Source: Bradyrhizobium sp. CB1650 (GTDB lineage Bacteria; Pseudomonadota; Alphaproteobacteria; Rhizobiales; Xanthobacteraceae). From it: a stretch of 64,000 nucleotides of DNA. Where the stretch lies: the NCBI RefSeq assembly GCF_029761915.1, contig NZ_CP121695.1, forward strand, positions 8,895,501-8,959,500, read 5' to 3'. Positions 55,616-62,920 of the stretch are shown piece after piece. The notes beneath the pieces were generated by a model. The model was not told the origin of the DNA and did not search any database. It saw only the letters and a program-made list of their open reading frames with translations. Each line of letters opens with the position of its first letter. Positions within the stretch are counted from its first letter, which is position 1. A program made the translations under genes and the position numbers.

Positions 55616-56401
55616 ATGCCGGAAACAGCCGACGCGGCCAGCAGCCCCGTGCTCGAAATCACCGGCGCCCGCGCCACCGTCCGCCTCAATCGCCCGAAAC
55701 ATCTCAACCGGCTCCAGGCCGAAGACCTCGGCGAGCTCATGAAGCTGTTCGACCGGATCGAGGCCGATCCCGCGATCCGCGTGCTGGTGCTCACCGGCAC
55801 CGGGCGCGCCTTCTCCGCGGGCTACGATCTCAACTCGGTCGCCGAGCGCGCGGTGAGCGCCAACGAGCAGCAGAGCGCGGGCTCGGCGTTCGAAGTCGTC
55901 GTCAACCGGCTGGAAGATCTCGGCGTGCCGACGATCTGCCGGCTCAATGGCGGCGTCTATGGCGGCTCGACCGACCTCGCGCTCGCCTGCGATTTCCGCA
56001 TCGGAGTCGACACCGCCGAGATGTTCATGCCCGCGGCGCGACTCGGGCTGCACTACTACAAGAGCGGCATCCAGCGCTACGTGACGCGGCTCGGCGTCGA
56101 CAATGCCAAGAAGCTGTTCCTGACCGCGCAGAAGATCAGCGCGCCGGAGATGCTGCGGATCGGCTATCTCACCGACATGGTGCCGGAGGAATCGCTGGAC
56201 GAGGAGGTCGACAAGCTGGCTGCGGTCCTAGCCGGCAACGCGCCGAACGCGATGCGCGGCATGAAGCGCGCCATCAACGAATTCGCCCGCGGCGAGCTCG
56301 ACGAGCTTGCTGCCGACCAGCGCCATCGCGACAGCATGCGCGGCGACGAGATCAAGGAAGGCATCAGGGCGTTCGCGGAGAAGCGGCCGCCGAGGTTTTG
56401 A
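55616..56401 (+). CDS. Crotonase-fold protein lacking both canonical glutamates
   Basis: A 261-residue enoyl-CoA hydratase/isomerase family member. The oxyanion-hole segments GRAFSAGYDLNS and NGGVYGGSTDLALACD are clear, but the usual catalytic positions are D120 (STDLAL instead of GLELAL) and A140 (MPAARLG instead of LPEVKLG). It is therefore unlikely to be an ordinary hydratase; isomerase, hydrolase or lyase chemistry is possible. It starts 13 bases after the channel gene and is probably co-transcribed with it. Confidence 0.82.
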   Translation: MPETADAASSPVLEITGARATVRLNRPKHLNRLQAEDLGELMKLFDRIEADPAIRVLVLTGTGRAFSAGYDLNSVAERAVSANEQQSAGSAFEVVVNRLEDLGVPTICRLNGGVYGGSTDLALACDFRIGVDTAEMFMPAARLGLHYYKSGIQRYVTRLGVDNAKKLFLTAQKISAPEMLRIGYLTDMVPEESLDEEVDKLAAVLAGNAPNAMRGMKRAINEFARGELDELAADQRHRDSMRGDEIKEGIRAFAEKRPPRF

Positions 56402-56469
56402 GAGGCGGTGGTTGGTGCGCGGGGCTGGAGATCGGTCGGGAGCACGAGGGCGCACCTCACATTCAACCG

Positions 56470-56638
56470 TCGTCCCGGCGAAGGCCGGACCCATACCCCC
56501 AGGGAGTGATTGTGGGGCGAAGCTGGTGACCCCGAGCCTTCGCAAAACACAATCCTGTGGTTATGGGTCCCGGGCTCGCGCGGAGCCTGTCATCGGGCCG
56601 CGCTTCGCGCGGACCCGTTGGCGCGCCCCGGGATGACG
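56470..56638. repeat. Palindromic repeat family C, interrupted by a nested hairpin
   Basis: TCGTCCCGGCGAAGGCCGG opens and GCGCCCCGGGATGACGA closes the element. The right arm is split by the 41-bp unit at 56582-56622. It lies between the crotonase gene and the convergent DUF6157 gene. Confidence 0.75.
56582..56622. repeat. Nested 41-bp hairpin unit, copy 2
   Basis: GGAGCCTGTCATCGGGCC, then GCGCTTCGCGC, then GGACCCGTTGGC. The flanks are identical to copy 1 at 28749; the central 11 bases differ yet remain perfectly self-complementary. It sits inside an arm of a different host repeat family. Confidence 0.75.
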
Positions 56639-56646
56639 ATCGGAAA

Positions 56647-57081
56647 TCAGCCCCGCTTCGACCGCATCGCGCGCACCTGCGTGAGCTTCGGATCGCGCGC
56701 CAGCGCCCGGTAGCGCTTGCTGTCGACGGCGTAGATCGCGATGCGGCCCTCGCTGTCGGCATGGACGCCCCAGCCGAAGCGCTTACCGAGGCTGGAGGCA
56801 CGCATGCAGGCCTGCCCGCGCGAGAAGAACGACGCGCGGGCGGCGCTCTTCTCCGCCTTGGTCGCTTTCGCAGCGAGTTCGCGTCCCGGCGCGGAGGTCG
56901 CGAAGATCACGTCGTCGGACGTGTATTTGTACGGCGCCTTCGCGATCATCGCATATTGCAGGCCGGCCACCGTCGGCTGTCCCGCGCGCGGCGGCGGCTC
57001 TTCGCCGGTGCGCGCCGGACAGTCTTCGGCAATCTGGATGAAGGTGTCGAAGCAGTTGGTCGTATGGATCGGCTTTGTCAT
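56647..57081 (-). CDS. DUF6157 family protein
   Basis: A 144-residue soluble protein opening MTKPIHTTNCFDTFIQIAEDCPARTGEEPP, with TVAGLQYAMIAKAPYKYTSDDVIFATSA and KRFGWGVHADSEGRIAIYAVDSKRYRALA, the pattern of DUF6157 proteins. ATG 57081 has GAGG upstream; the in-frame start at 57120 overlaps the GST gene. Function is unknown. Confidence 0.78.
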   Translation of the reverse strand: MTKPIHTTNCFDTFIQIAEDCPARTGEEPPPRAGQPTVAGLQYAMIAKAPYKYTSDDVIFATSAPGRELAAKATKAEKSAARASFFSRGQACMRASSLGKRFGWGVHADSEGRIAIYAVDSKRYRALARDPKLTQVRAMRSKRG

Positions 57082-57097
57082 CCGAGCTTCGGCCTCT

Positions 57098-57742
57098 TCA
57101 TTCCCCGGCAACAGCGGCATGCTGTGCCGCTATCTCATTATCAGCAGCATTGATCCACTGGAACGCGGGACGCGACGTGACGCGCTCCGAATAGCGCACA
57201 AACACGTCCTTCTTCGGCACGATACCAAACATCATCGTCCAGTTGAACGCCACGCCCCACAGGATATCCGCAGCCGTCATACGCTCGCCCAGCAGATAAG
57301 GCCCCCTGGACAGTTGCGCCTCGAGCGCGCCCAGCATGGTATCGTAGTCTGCATAGGGCGATTGCGTCACCGGCGCGGGCTCGCGCTGCATGAATTTGTC
57401 GATCAGCGCCGGCTCGAACGACGAGCCATAATAGGCGATCCAGCGCAAATAGGGACCGCGCAAGGGATCGTTGAGTGCGGGCGTCAGGCCCGCCTGCGGG
57501 AACAGATCGGCGAGATAGATGTAGATCGCGACCTGCTCCGTCACCAGCGCCTCGCCATGACGAATCGCCGGCACCTTGCCGAGCGGATTGATGCCGAGAT
57601 AGGCAGGGCTGCGCTGCTCGCCCGCTTTCATGTTGAGGACGTGGAGATCATAGGGCGCGCCCAGCTCCTCCAGCAGCACCCGTGTGCCCGTGGCGCGGCT
57701 TTGCGGCGAATAAAAGAGGGTGATGCGGTTCGGGTCCGTCAT
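57098..57742 (-). CDS. Glutathione S-transferase
   Basis: A 214-residue GST from ATG 57742 (GGAGA upstream). It opens MTDPNRITLFYSPQSRATGTRVLLEEL, with S12 and nearby residues as catalytic candidates, and has NPLGKVPAIRHGEALVTEQVAIYIYLADLFP, where the cis-Pro and E-Q stand for the glutathione-binding pair. MTAADILWGVAFNW is the C-terminal N-capping box region. It is divergent from a WYL regulator gene across a 25-bp operator-like repeat and probably controlled by it. Confidence 0.9.
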   Translation of the reverse strand: MTDPNRITLFYSPQSRATGTRVLLEELGAPYDLHVLNMKAGEQRSPAYLGINPLGKVPAIRHGEALVTEQVAIYIYLADLFPQAGLTPALNDPLRGPYLRWIAYYGSSFEPALIDKFMQREPAPVTQSPYADYDTMLGALEAQLSRGPYLLGERMTAADILWGVAFNWTMMFGIVPKKDVFVRYSERVTSRPAFQWINAADNEIAAQHAAVAGE

Positions 57743-57789
57743 GGCAGGTCTCCAGCTGGCCGTCTGCAATGCCGTCTCTCTACCTGATC

Positions 57790-57814
57790 ATACCTGACAT
57801 CTTGTGTCAGGTAT
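57790..57814. promoter_or_regulatory. ATACCTGACA-N5-TGTCAGGTAT operator
   Basis: Ten-base arms are perfectly inverted around TCTTG. A further TACCTGA half-site lies at 57781-57787. The repeat fills the short gap between the divergent GST and WYL regulator genes, so it is a probable operator for both. Confidence 0.75.
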
Positions 57815-57827
57815 GGTTTAAGGGACC

Positions 57828-58829
57828 ATGCGCGCGAGCCGGCTGCTATCGATCCTCACCACCCTTCAGGCAAGGGGCCAGGTCACGGCGCCTGAGCTTG
57901 CGGATTCCTGCGAGGTGTCGGTGCGCACGATCTATCGCGACATCGACGCGCTCGCCTCCGCCGGCATTCCCGTCTATGCCGACCGCGGCGCGGAGGGCGG
58001 CTATCGCCTGCTGGACGGCTACCGGGTGCGGCTGAACGGATTGTCGCAGAACGAGGCGGAGGCGCTGTTCCTTACCGGGTTGCCGGGCCCGGCAGCGGCG
58101 CTCGGGCTGGATGCGGCAATGATTGCCGCACAGACCAAGCTGATGGCGGCGCTCCCCGCGGGCCTGCGGCAGGACGCCGGCCGGATGCAGGAGCGCTTTC
58201 ATCTCGATGCGCCGGGCTGGTTCGGCGAGGCCGAGGAGCCGAAGCATCTGCGGGCGATCGCCGGCGCGTTGCTGCAGGGAATGCTAATCAAGATCCGCTA
58301 TCAGAGCTGGCGAGCGGAGAAGCAGCGCCGCGTCGCACCGCTCGGCCTCGTGCTGAAGGCCGGCAGCTGGTATCTCGCCGGCCAGGTCGATGGCAGCGTG
58401 CGTACCTATCGCGTCGCGCGCGTCCTCGACTGCACCGTGCTTGCAGATCGTTTCGACCGTCCCGCGGATTTCGATCTTGCCGCCTATTGGCAGGCCGCGA
58501 CACTAAGGCTCGAGGCCGAGCTGCATCCCAATGTCGCGACCGTGCGACTATCGCCATTTGGCGTAAAGCTGCTCGATGCGCTGAGCCAGCCTTACGTCAA
58601 GGCGCGCACGCGTCTTGACGAGACCGTCGACGCAGACGGCTGGCGCATCGCCCACGTGCCGATCGGCAAGACAGTGTGGCACGCTGCCGCAGAATTGTTG
58701 CGGCTCGGGCCCGAGGCCGAGGTACTGGAGCCGGTTGAGCTGCGCGAGAAGATGATCCAGCTCACACAAGGCATGGCAGCGCGCTATGGATCGTCGCGCG
58801 CCACCGCGCGGGCGACGCGGAAGGCCTGA
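57828..58829 (+). CDS. HTH/WYL-domain (YafY-type) transcriptional regulator
   Basis: A 333-residue regulator, longer than the one at 50087. HTH_11 is at 1-55 (MRASRLLSILTTLQARGQVTAPELADSCEVSVRTIYRDIDAL). The WYL domain follows (RIAPLGLVLKAGSWYLAGQV-like stretch with W-Y-L intact, TYRVARVLDCTVL), then a C-terminal WCX-type extension (LRLEAELHPNVATVRLSPFG...VEPVELREKMIQ). GGGACC is the only weak Shine-Dalgarno candidate before ATG 57828. It probably represses the divergent GST gene. Confidence 0.9.
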   Translation: MRASRLLSILTTLQARGQVTAPELADSCEVSVRTIYRDIDALASAGIPVYADRGAEGGYRLLDGYRVRLNGLSQNEAEALFLTGLPGPAAALGLDAAMIAAQTKLMAALPAGLRQDAGRMQERFHLDAPGWFGEAEEPKHLRAIAGALLQGMLIKIRYQSWRAEKQRRVAPLGLVLKAGSWYLAGQVDGSVRTYRVARVLDCTVLADRFDRPADFDLAAYWQAATLRLEAELHPNVATVRLSPFGVKLLDALSQPYVKARTRLDETVDADGWRIAHVPIGKTVWHAAAELLRLGPEAEVLEPVELREKMIQLTQGMAARYGSSRATARATRKA

Positions 58830-58964
58830 CGGTTACCATCCGACGCGACCGACGAAACAATTCTGAAACACGATTCCCCGGGCACGGCATGAACGCATTC
58901 GCAGCTCGGCTCGACCGAGATGCAGGGACACAACAACGGCCTCGCGCCAAACTGGAGAATGAAG

Positions 58965-59204
58965 ATGTTTCGTAAGCTTGCACTCGGTCTGATCGCCGCC
59001 GGCTCGCTCGGTGTTGCCGCCCTCGCGCCCAGCGCTGCATCGGCCCACGGCTTCCACCATCACTGGGGTCCCGGCTGGGGCTGGGGTTATGGCGGCCTCT
59101 ACGTCAACACCGGCGTCAGCAACTGCTACCAGGAGCGCGTGGTGCCCACCCGCCACGGACCGCGCGTGCGCATCGTGAACGTCTGCGGGTACGGGATCTA
59201 CTGA
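58965..59204 (+). CDS. Small secreted Gly/Trp/His-rich protein
   Basis: A 79-residue protein from ATG 58965, seven bases after GGAG (an ATG at 58959 is too close to the Shine-Dalgarno). The signal peptide MFRKLALGLIAAGSLGVAALAPSAASA is followed by HGFHHHWGPGWGWGYGGLYV and a C-terminal part with two cysteines (SNCYQERVV, VNVCGYGIY) that could form a disulfide. Such short exported His-rich proteins are common in Bradyrhizobium and have no known function; metal binding by HGFHHH is possible. Confidence 0.75.
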   Translation: MFRKLALGLIAAGSLGVAALAPSAASAHGFHHHWGPGWGWGYGGLYVNTGVSNCYQERVVPTRHGPRVRIVNVCGYGIY

Positions 59205-59221
59205 GTTCCAGCGACCATGAT

Positions 59222-59250
59222 AAACCCCGATCGCTCCGCGATCGGGGTTT
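59222..59250. terminator. Perfect hairpin, probably bidirectional terminator
   Basis: AAACCCCGATCGC and GCGATCGGGGTTT are perfect inverted copies around TCC, 17 bases past the secreted-protein stop. The A- and T-runs at the base could serve either strand. Confidence 0.8.
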
Positions 59251-59302
59251 GCCACGTGCCGGTCCAGTCGTTCGACCAAAGTTGAGGACAAGACCACTTC
59301 AT

Positions 59303-59348
59303 CCTCGTTGCAGCGAAGCAATCCATTCTGACGCTTGCAATGACGAGG
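59303..59348. repeat. Truncated family A palindrome
   Basis: CCTCGTTGCAGCGAAGCAATCC followed by GCTTGCAATGACGAGG resembles a shortened family A element. It lies between the terminator and the 3' end of the nitroreductase gene. Confidence 0.55.
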
Positions 59349-59378
59349 TGGAGGGCGTCCACACAGCCAACTCGAATC

Positions 59379-60092
59379 TCACTCGTCCAGGAACGTCACC
59401 GTGTCCGCAATGCTTGCGCGCGAGGTGCGGTAGCTGTTGACCTTGTGAGCGTGATCGGCATAGCCGAACGAAATGCCGCAGACCACGCGGCGATCGTCGG
59501 GCAGATTGAAGTGGCGGCGAATCAGGCCGGAGTGGCGCGCAAGCGCCGCCTGCGGAATGGTGCCGAGCCCGAGCGCCTGCGCAGCCAGCATGAAATTACT
59601 GACATAGGCACCGCAGTCGATCGCGCCGTAGATGCCGAGCGGCTCGTTGGTGTGGATGACAGCCACATGCGGCGCGCCGAAGAAATTGTAGTTCTCCAGC
59701 GCCTGCCTGGCGTAGGCCGCCTTGTCACCGCGGGCGATTCCGAGCGTGTTGTAGAGCTGAAAGCCGCTCTCGCGACGGCGCTCGAGATAGACGCCAACAT
59801 ATTCGCGCGGCGGAGTGAAGTCGTGGTCGTCCTTGGCGCCGGAAGCGGCTTCCGCGTAGATCGCCTTGCGAAAGCGTTCCTTGGCCGCGCCGCTGGCGAT
59901 CAGCACCTGCCAGGGCTGGCTGTTGCACCAGGACGCGGTGCGCTGCGCAGTCTTCAGCACATGCTCGATGGTCGCGCGATCGACTTCCCTCGGCAGGAAG
60001 GCGCGCACGGAGTAGCGCTCGTTGAGGAGCTCTTCGAGCACGCCGATGCGGTCTTCGGTGGCGTAGTGGGCGTTGGGCACTTTGGCGTCCAT
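59379..60092 (-). CDS. Nitroreductase family protein
   Basis: A 237-residue FMN-dependent oxidoreductase. RYSVRAFLPREVDRATIEHVLKTAQRTASWCNSQPWQVLIASG is the FMN-binding N-terminal part (R-S-R and S-x-N-x-QP motifs). The C-terminal part has NFMLAAQALGLGTIPQAALARH and VVCGISFGYAD. ATG 60092 was preferred to the in-frame 60164 start, whose extra residues run into a palindromic repeat. Reduces nitro compounds or quinones; the physiological substrate is unknown. Confidence 0.9.
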   Translation of the reverse strand: MDAKVPNAHYATEDRIGVLEELLNERYSVRAFLPREVDRATIEHVLKTAQRTASWCNSQPWQVLIASGAAKERFRKAIYAEAASGAKDDHDFTPPREYVGVYLERRRESGFQLYNTLGIARGDKAAYARQALENYNFFGAPHVAVIHTNEPLGIYGAIDCGAYVSNFMLAAQALGLGTIPQAALARHSGLIRRHFNLPDDRRVVCGISFGYADHAHKVNSYRTSRASIADTVTFLDE

Positions 60093-60110
60093 GGCGCGAC
60101 CTTTTGTCTT

Positions 60111-60200
60111 CGTAGGGTGGGTTAGCCGAAGGCGCAACCCACCTCTTCTATTGAATGTCAGCATAAGCGGTGGGTTACGCTTCGCTAACCCACCCTACGA
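60111..60200. repeat. Palindromic repeat family D, copy 1
   Basis: CGTAGGGTGGGTTAGCCGAA opens and TTCGCTAACCCACCCTACG closes a palindrome of about 90 bases. It lies just past the stop of the 60208 dehydrogenase gene and upstream of the nitroreductase gene. Confidence 0.85.
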
Positions 60201-60207
60201 TTGGATA

Positions 60208-61452
60208 TCAACGCCCCTTCGTCGGGATCTTGTTGTACGGCACGTCCTTGTCGACGCGGATGTCGCCGGGCAGACCCAGCACCCGCTCGGCAATGATGTT
60301 GCGCAAGATCTCGTCGGTGCCACCGGCGATGCGCATCGAGGGCGACGACAGCAGCATCTGCTGGAACTGGCCGTGCACGGTTTCCTCGTCCGCTCCCGTG
60401 AGAACGCCGGCCGCGCCCTGGAGGTCCATCGCGTAAGTCGCGATGTCCTGGAGCATCATGCCCGACACCAGCTTGCCGATCGAGTTCTCCGGGCCGGGAC
60501 GCTCGCCCTTCGACAGCGCCGAGATCGCGCGGTAGCTCGTATATTTCAGCCCGCTGGATTTTACCGCCCAGCTCGCCAGCTTCGAGCGCACGGCGGGGTC
60601 GTCGATGGCAAGGCCATCCTCCAGCACCAGGTTGCAGCAGAACTCGAACAGCTCCGGCACGCCGGTCGCGAGCCGCGCGCCGATCGACATGCGCTCGTTC
60701 ATCAGCGTGGTCAGCGAGACGCTCCAGCCCTCGCCGACGGCGCCGAGGCGCTGGCTGTCGTGGATCACCACGTCGGTGAAATAGACCTCGTTGAACTCCT
60801 GCATGCCGTTGGCCTGCTTGATCGGGCGGACCTCGATGCCCGGGCTCTTCATGTCCAGGAAGAACATGGTGAGGCCCTTGTGCTTGGGCACGTTCGGATC
60901 GGTGCGCGCGATCAGGAGACCATAGTCGGAATAATGCGCGCCCGAGGTCCAGATCTTCTGGCCGTTGACGACCCAATTGTCGCCCTTCTTCTCCGCGCGC
61001 GTGCGCAGGCCCGCGACATCAGAGCCGGCGGACGGCTCGGAGAAAAGCTGGCACCAGATCTCCTCGCCCGAGGCGAGCTTCGGCAGGTAGCGGCGCTTGG
61101 CGTCCTCGCTGCCGAAGGCCATCACGGTCGGGCCGCACATGCCCTCGCCGATCTGGAACGGCTGCGTCAGCTTACCGTAGACGCCCTCCTCCTGCTGCCA
61201 GATCACGCGCTCGATCGGGCTCGCGCCGCGGCCGCCATATTCCTTCGGCCAGTGCAGGCAGGCCCAATTGCCTTCGAACTTCTTCTTCTGCCAGGCCTTG
61301 CCGATGTCGACGATGTCATGGTTCGCAAGCCGAATCCGACCGAGCGAGGATTTTGACAGCTCCGCGTGGAGCTCCTTCGGCGCGTTGGCCTCGACCCATT
61401 TGCGCGCGGTCTCGCGGAAAGCGGCTTCCTGCGGCGTGTCGTCGAAATTCAT
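60208..61452 (-). CDS. Acyl-CoA dehydrogenase, paralog 1
   Basis: A 414-residue flavoenzyme from ATG 61452 (MNFDDTPQEAAFRETARKW); a start at 61464 lies inside the flanking region. FSEPSAGSDVAGLRTRAEKKG, WVVNGQKIWTSGAHYSDYGLL and the C-terminal RIAGGTDEILRNIIAERVLGLPGD are typical. The sequence is strikingly similar to the adjacent 61561-62805 product along its whole length, including both termini. Together with the truncated dehydrogenase at 62921 the set mirrors a PimC/PimD heteromeric arrangement. Substrate unknown. Confidence 0.9.
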   Translation of the reverse strand: MNFDDTPQEAAFRETARKWVEANAPKELHAELSKSSLGRIRLANHDIVDIGKAWQKKKFEGNWACLHWPKEYGGRGASPIERVIWQQEEGVYGKLTQPFQIGEGMCGPTVMAFGSEDAKRRYLPKLASGEEIWCQLFSEPSAGSDVAGLRTRAEKKGDNWVVNGQKIWTSGAHYSDYGLLIARTDPNVPKHKGLTMFFLDMKSPGIEVRPIKQANGMQEFNEVYFTDVVIHDSQRLGAVGEGWSVSLTTLMNERMSIGARLATGVPELFEFCCNLVLEDGLAIDDPAVRSKLASWAVKSSGLKYTSYRAISALSKGERPGPENSIGKLVSGMMLQDIATYAMDLQGAAGVLTGADEETVHGQFQQMLLSSPSMRIAGGTDEILRNIIAERVLGLPGDIRVDKDVPYNKIPTKGR

Positions 61453-61469
61453 GGCGGACCTCACTTCTG

Positions 61470-61553
61470 CGTAGGGTGGGCTAGCGAAGCGTAACCCACC
61501 ACGTCTGTCGAATGTTTGCGATGTTGGGTTACGCTTCGCTAGCCCACCCTACT
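61470..61553. repeat. Palindromic repeat family D, copy 2
   Basis: CGTAGGGTGGGCTAGCGAAG and CTTCGCTAGCCCACCCTAC are its arms. It lies between the two paralogous dehydrogenase genes; copy 1 flanks the other side of the 60208 gene. Confidence 0.85.
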
Positions 61554-61560
61554 TTCGAAC

Positions 61561-62805
61561 TCATCTTCCCTTCGTCGGGATCTTGTTGAACGGCACGTCC
61601 TTGTCGACGCGGATGTCGCCGGGCAGGCCCAGCACCCGCTCGGCGATGATGTTGCGCATGATCTCGTCGGTGCCGCCCTCGACGCGGGTGCCCGGCGCGC
61701 GCAGCAGCATCGCCTGGAAGCGGCCGGCGACTTCAGCGTCCTCGGGACCGCTGACCACGCCGGCGGCTCCTTGCAGATCGAGCGCGTAGGTCGCCACATC
61801 CTGGATCATCGATCCCGCCACCAGCTTGCCGATGGAATTTTCAGGCCCCGGCCGCTCGCCCTTCGACAGCGCCGAGATCGCGCGCATGCTCGTGTATTTC
61901 AGCCCGCTCGCCTTCACGGCCCAGTTCGCAAGCTTTGCGCGCACCGCGCGATCTTCGATGGCGGGACCGTCGTTCAGCATCAAGCTGGAGCAATAGTCGA
62001 ACAGCTCCGGAAAGCCCGTCGCCACGCCCGCACCGATTGACATGCGCTCGTTCATCAGCGTGGTCAGCGAGACGTTCCAGCCGTCATTGACCTCGCCGAG
62101 GCGCTGGTGATCGGGAATGCGGACATTGGTGAAATAGACCTCGTTGAAGTCGGACGCGCCGCTCGCCTGCTTGATCGGCCGCACCTCGACGCCCGGGCTC
62201 TTCATGTCCAGGAAGAACATGGTGAGGCCCTTGTGCTTGGGCACGGTGGGATCGGTGCGCGTCAAGAGGATTCCGTAGTCGGAATAATGCGCGCCCGATG
62301 TCCAGATCTTCTGACCGTTGATGACCCAATCATCGCCATTCTTCTCGGCACGCGTGCGCAGGCCGGCGACATCAGAGCCGCCGGCCGGCTCGGAGAAGAG
62401 TTGACACCAGACTTTCTCGCCGGAGGCGACCGGCGGCAGATATTTGCGTTTATGCTCCTCGCGCGCGAACGCCATCATGGTCGGTCCGCACATGCCGTGG
62501 CCGATGATGAAAAGCTGGGAGAGCTTGCCGAACACGCCCTCCTCCTGCTGCCAGATCACGCGCTCGATCGGCGATGAGCCGCGACCGCCATAATCCTTCG
62601 GCCAGTGCAGACAGGCCCAGCCGGCGTCGGCCTTTTTCTTCTGCCAGGCTTTTGCGACCTCGAGGATGTCGGCGTTCTTGAGCTGCGTGCGGCCGAGCGA
62701 GGATTTTCGCAGTTCGTCCTCGTACTGCTTGGGCGCGTTCGCGGCGATCCAGGCGCGGGCCAGGCTGCGGAACTCGGCTTCCTGCGGGGTGTCGTCGAAG
62801 TTCAT
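61561..62805 (-). CDS. Acyl-CoA dehydrogenase, paralog 2
   Basis: A 414-residue enzyme with the same length and layout as its neighbour: MNFDDTPQEAEFRSLARAW, FSEPAGGSDVAGLRTRAEKNG, WVINGQKIWTSGAHYSDYGIL and GGTDEIMRNIIAERVLGLPGD. Differences cluster in the C-terminal third (GPEDAEVAGRFQAMLLRAPGT against TGADEETVHGQFQQML), so the two may have separate chain-length or partner preferences. It is upstream of paralog 1 on the same strand. Confidence 0.9.
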   Translation of the reverse strand: MNFDDTPQEAEFRSLARAWIAANAPKQYEDELRKSSLGRTQLKNADILEVAKAWQKKKADAGWACLHWPKDYGGRGSSPIERVIWQQEEGVFGKLSQLFIIGHGMCGPTMMAFAREEHKRKYLPPVASGEKVWCQLFSEPAGGSDVAGLRTRAEKNGDDWVINGQKIWTSGAHYSDYGILLTRTDPTVPKHKGLTMFFLDMKSPGVEVRPIKQASGASDFNEVYFTNVRIPDHQRLGEVNDGWNVSLTTLMNERMSIGAGVATGFPELFDYCSSLMLNDGPAIEDRAVRAKLANWAVKASGLKYTSMRAISALSKGERPGPENSIGKLVAGSMIQDVATYALDLQGAAGVVSGPEDAEVAGRFQAMLLRAPGTRVEGGTDEIMRNIIAERVLGLPGDIRVDKDVPFNKIPTKGR

Positions 62806-62821
62806 TGCTCTTCTCTTCTTC

Positions 62822-62919
62822 CGTCATTCCAGGGCGATGCGAAGCATCGAACCCGGAATCCAGAGGTTACCGACTCAAATCGAGATTCCGGGTTCGCGCT
62901 TCACGCGCCCCGGAATGAC
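62822..62919. repeat. Palindromic repeat family E
   Basis: CGTCATTCCAGGGCGATGCG opens and CGCCCCGGAATGACA closes; CCCGGAATC and GATTCCGGG pair inside. It fills the gap between paralog 2 and the truncated dehydrogenase gene. Confidence 0.75.
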
Positions 62920-62920
62920 A

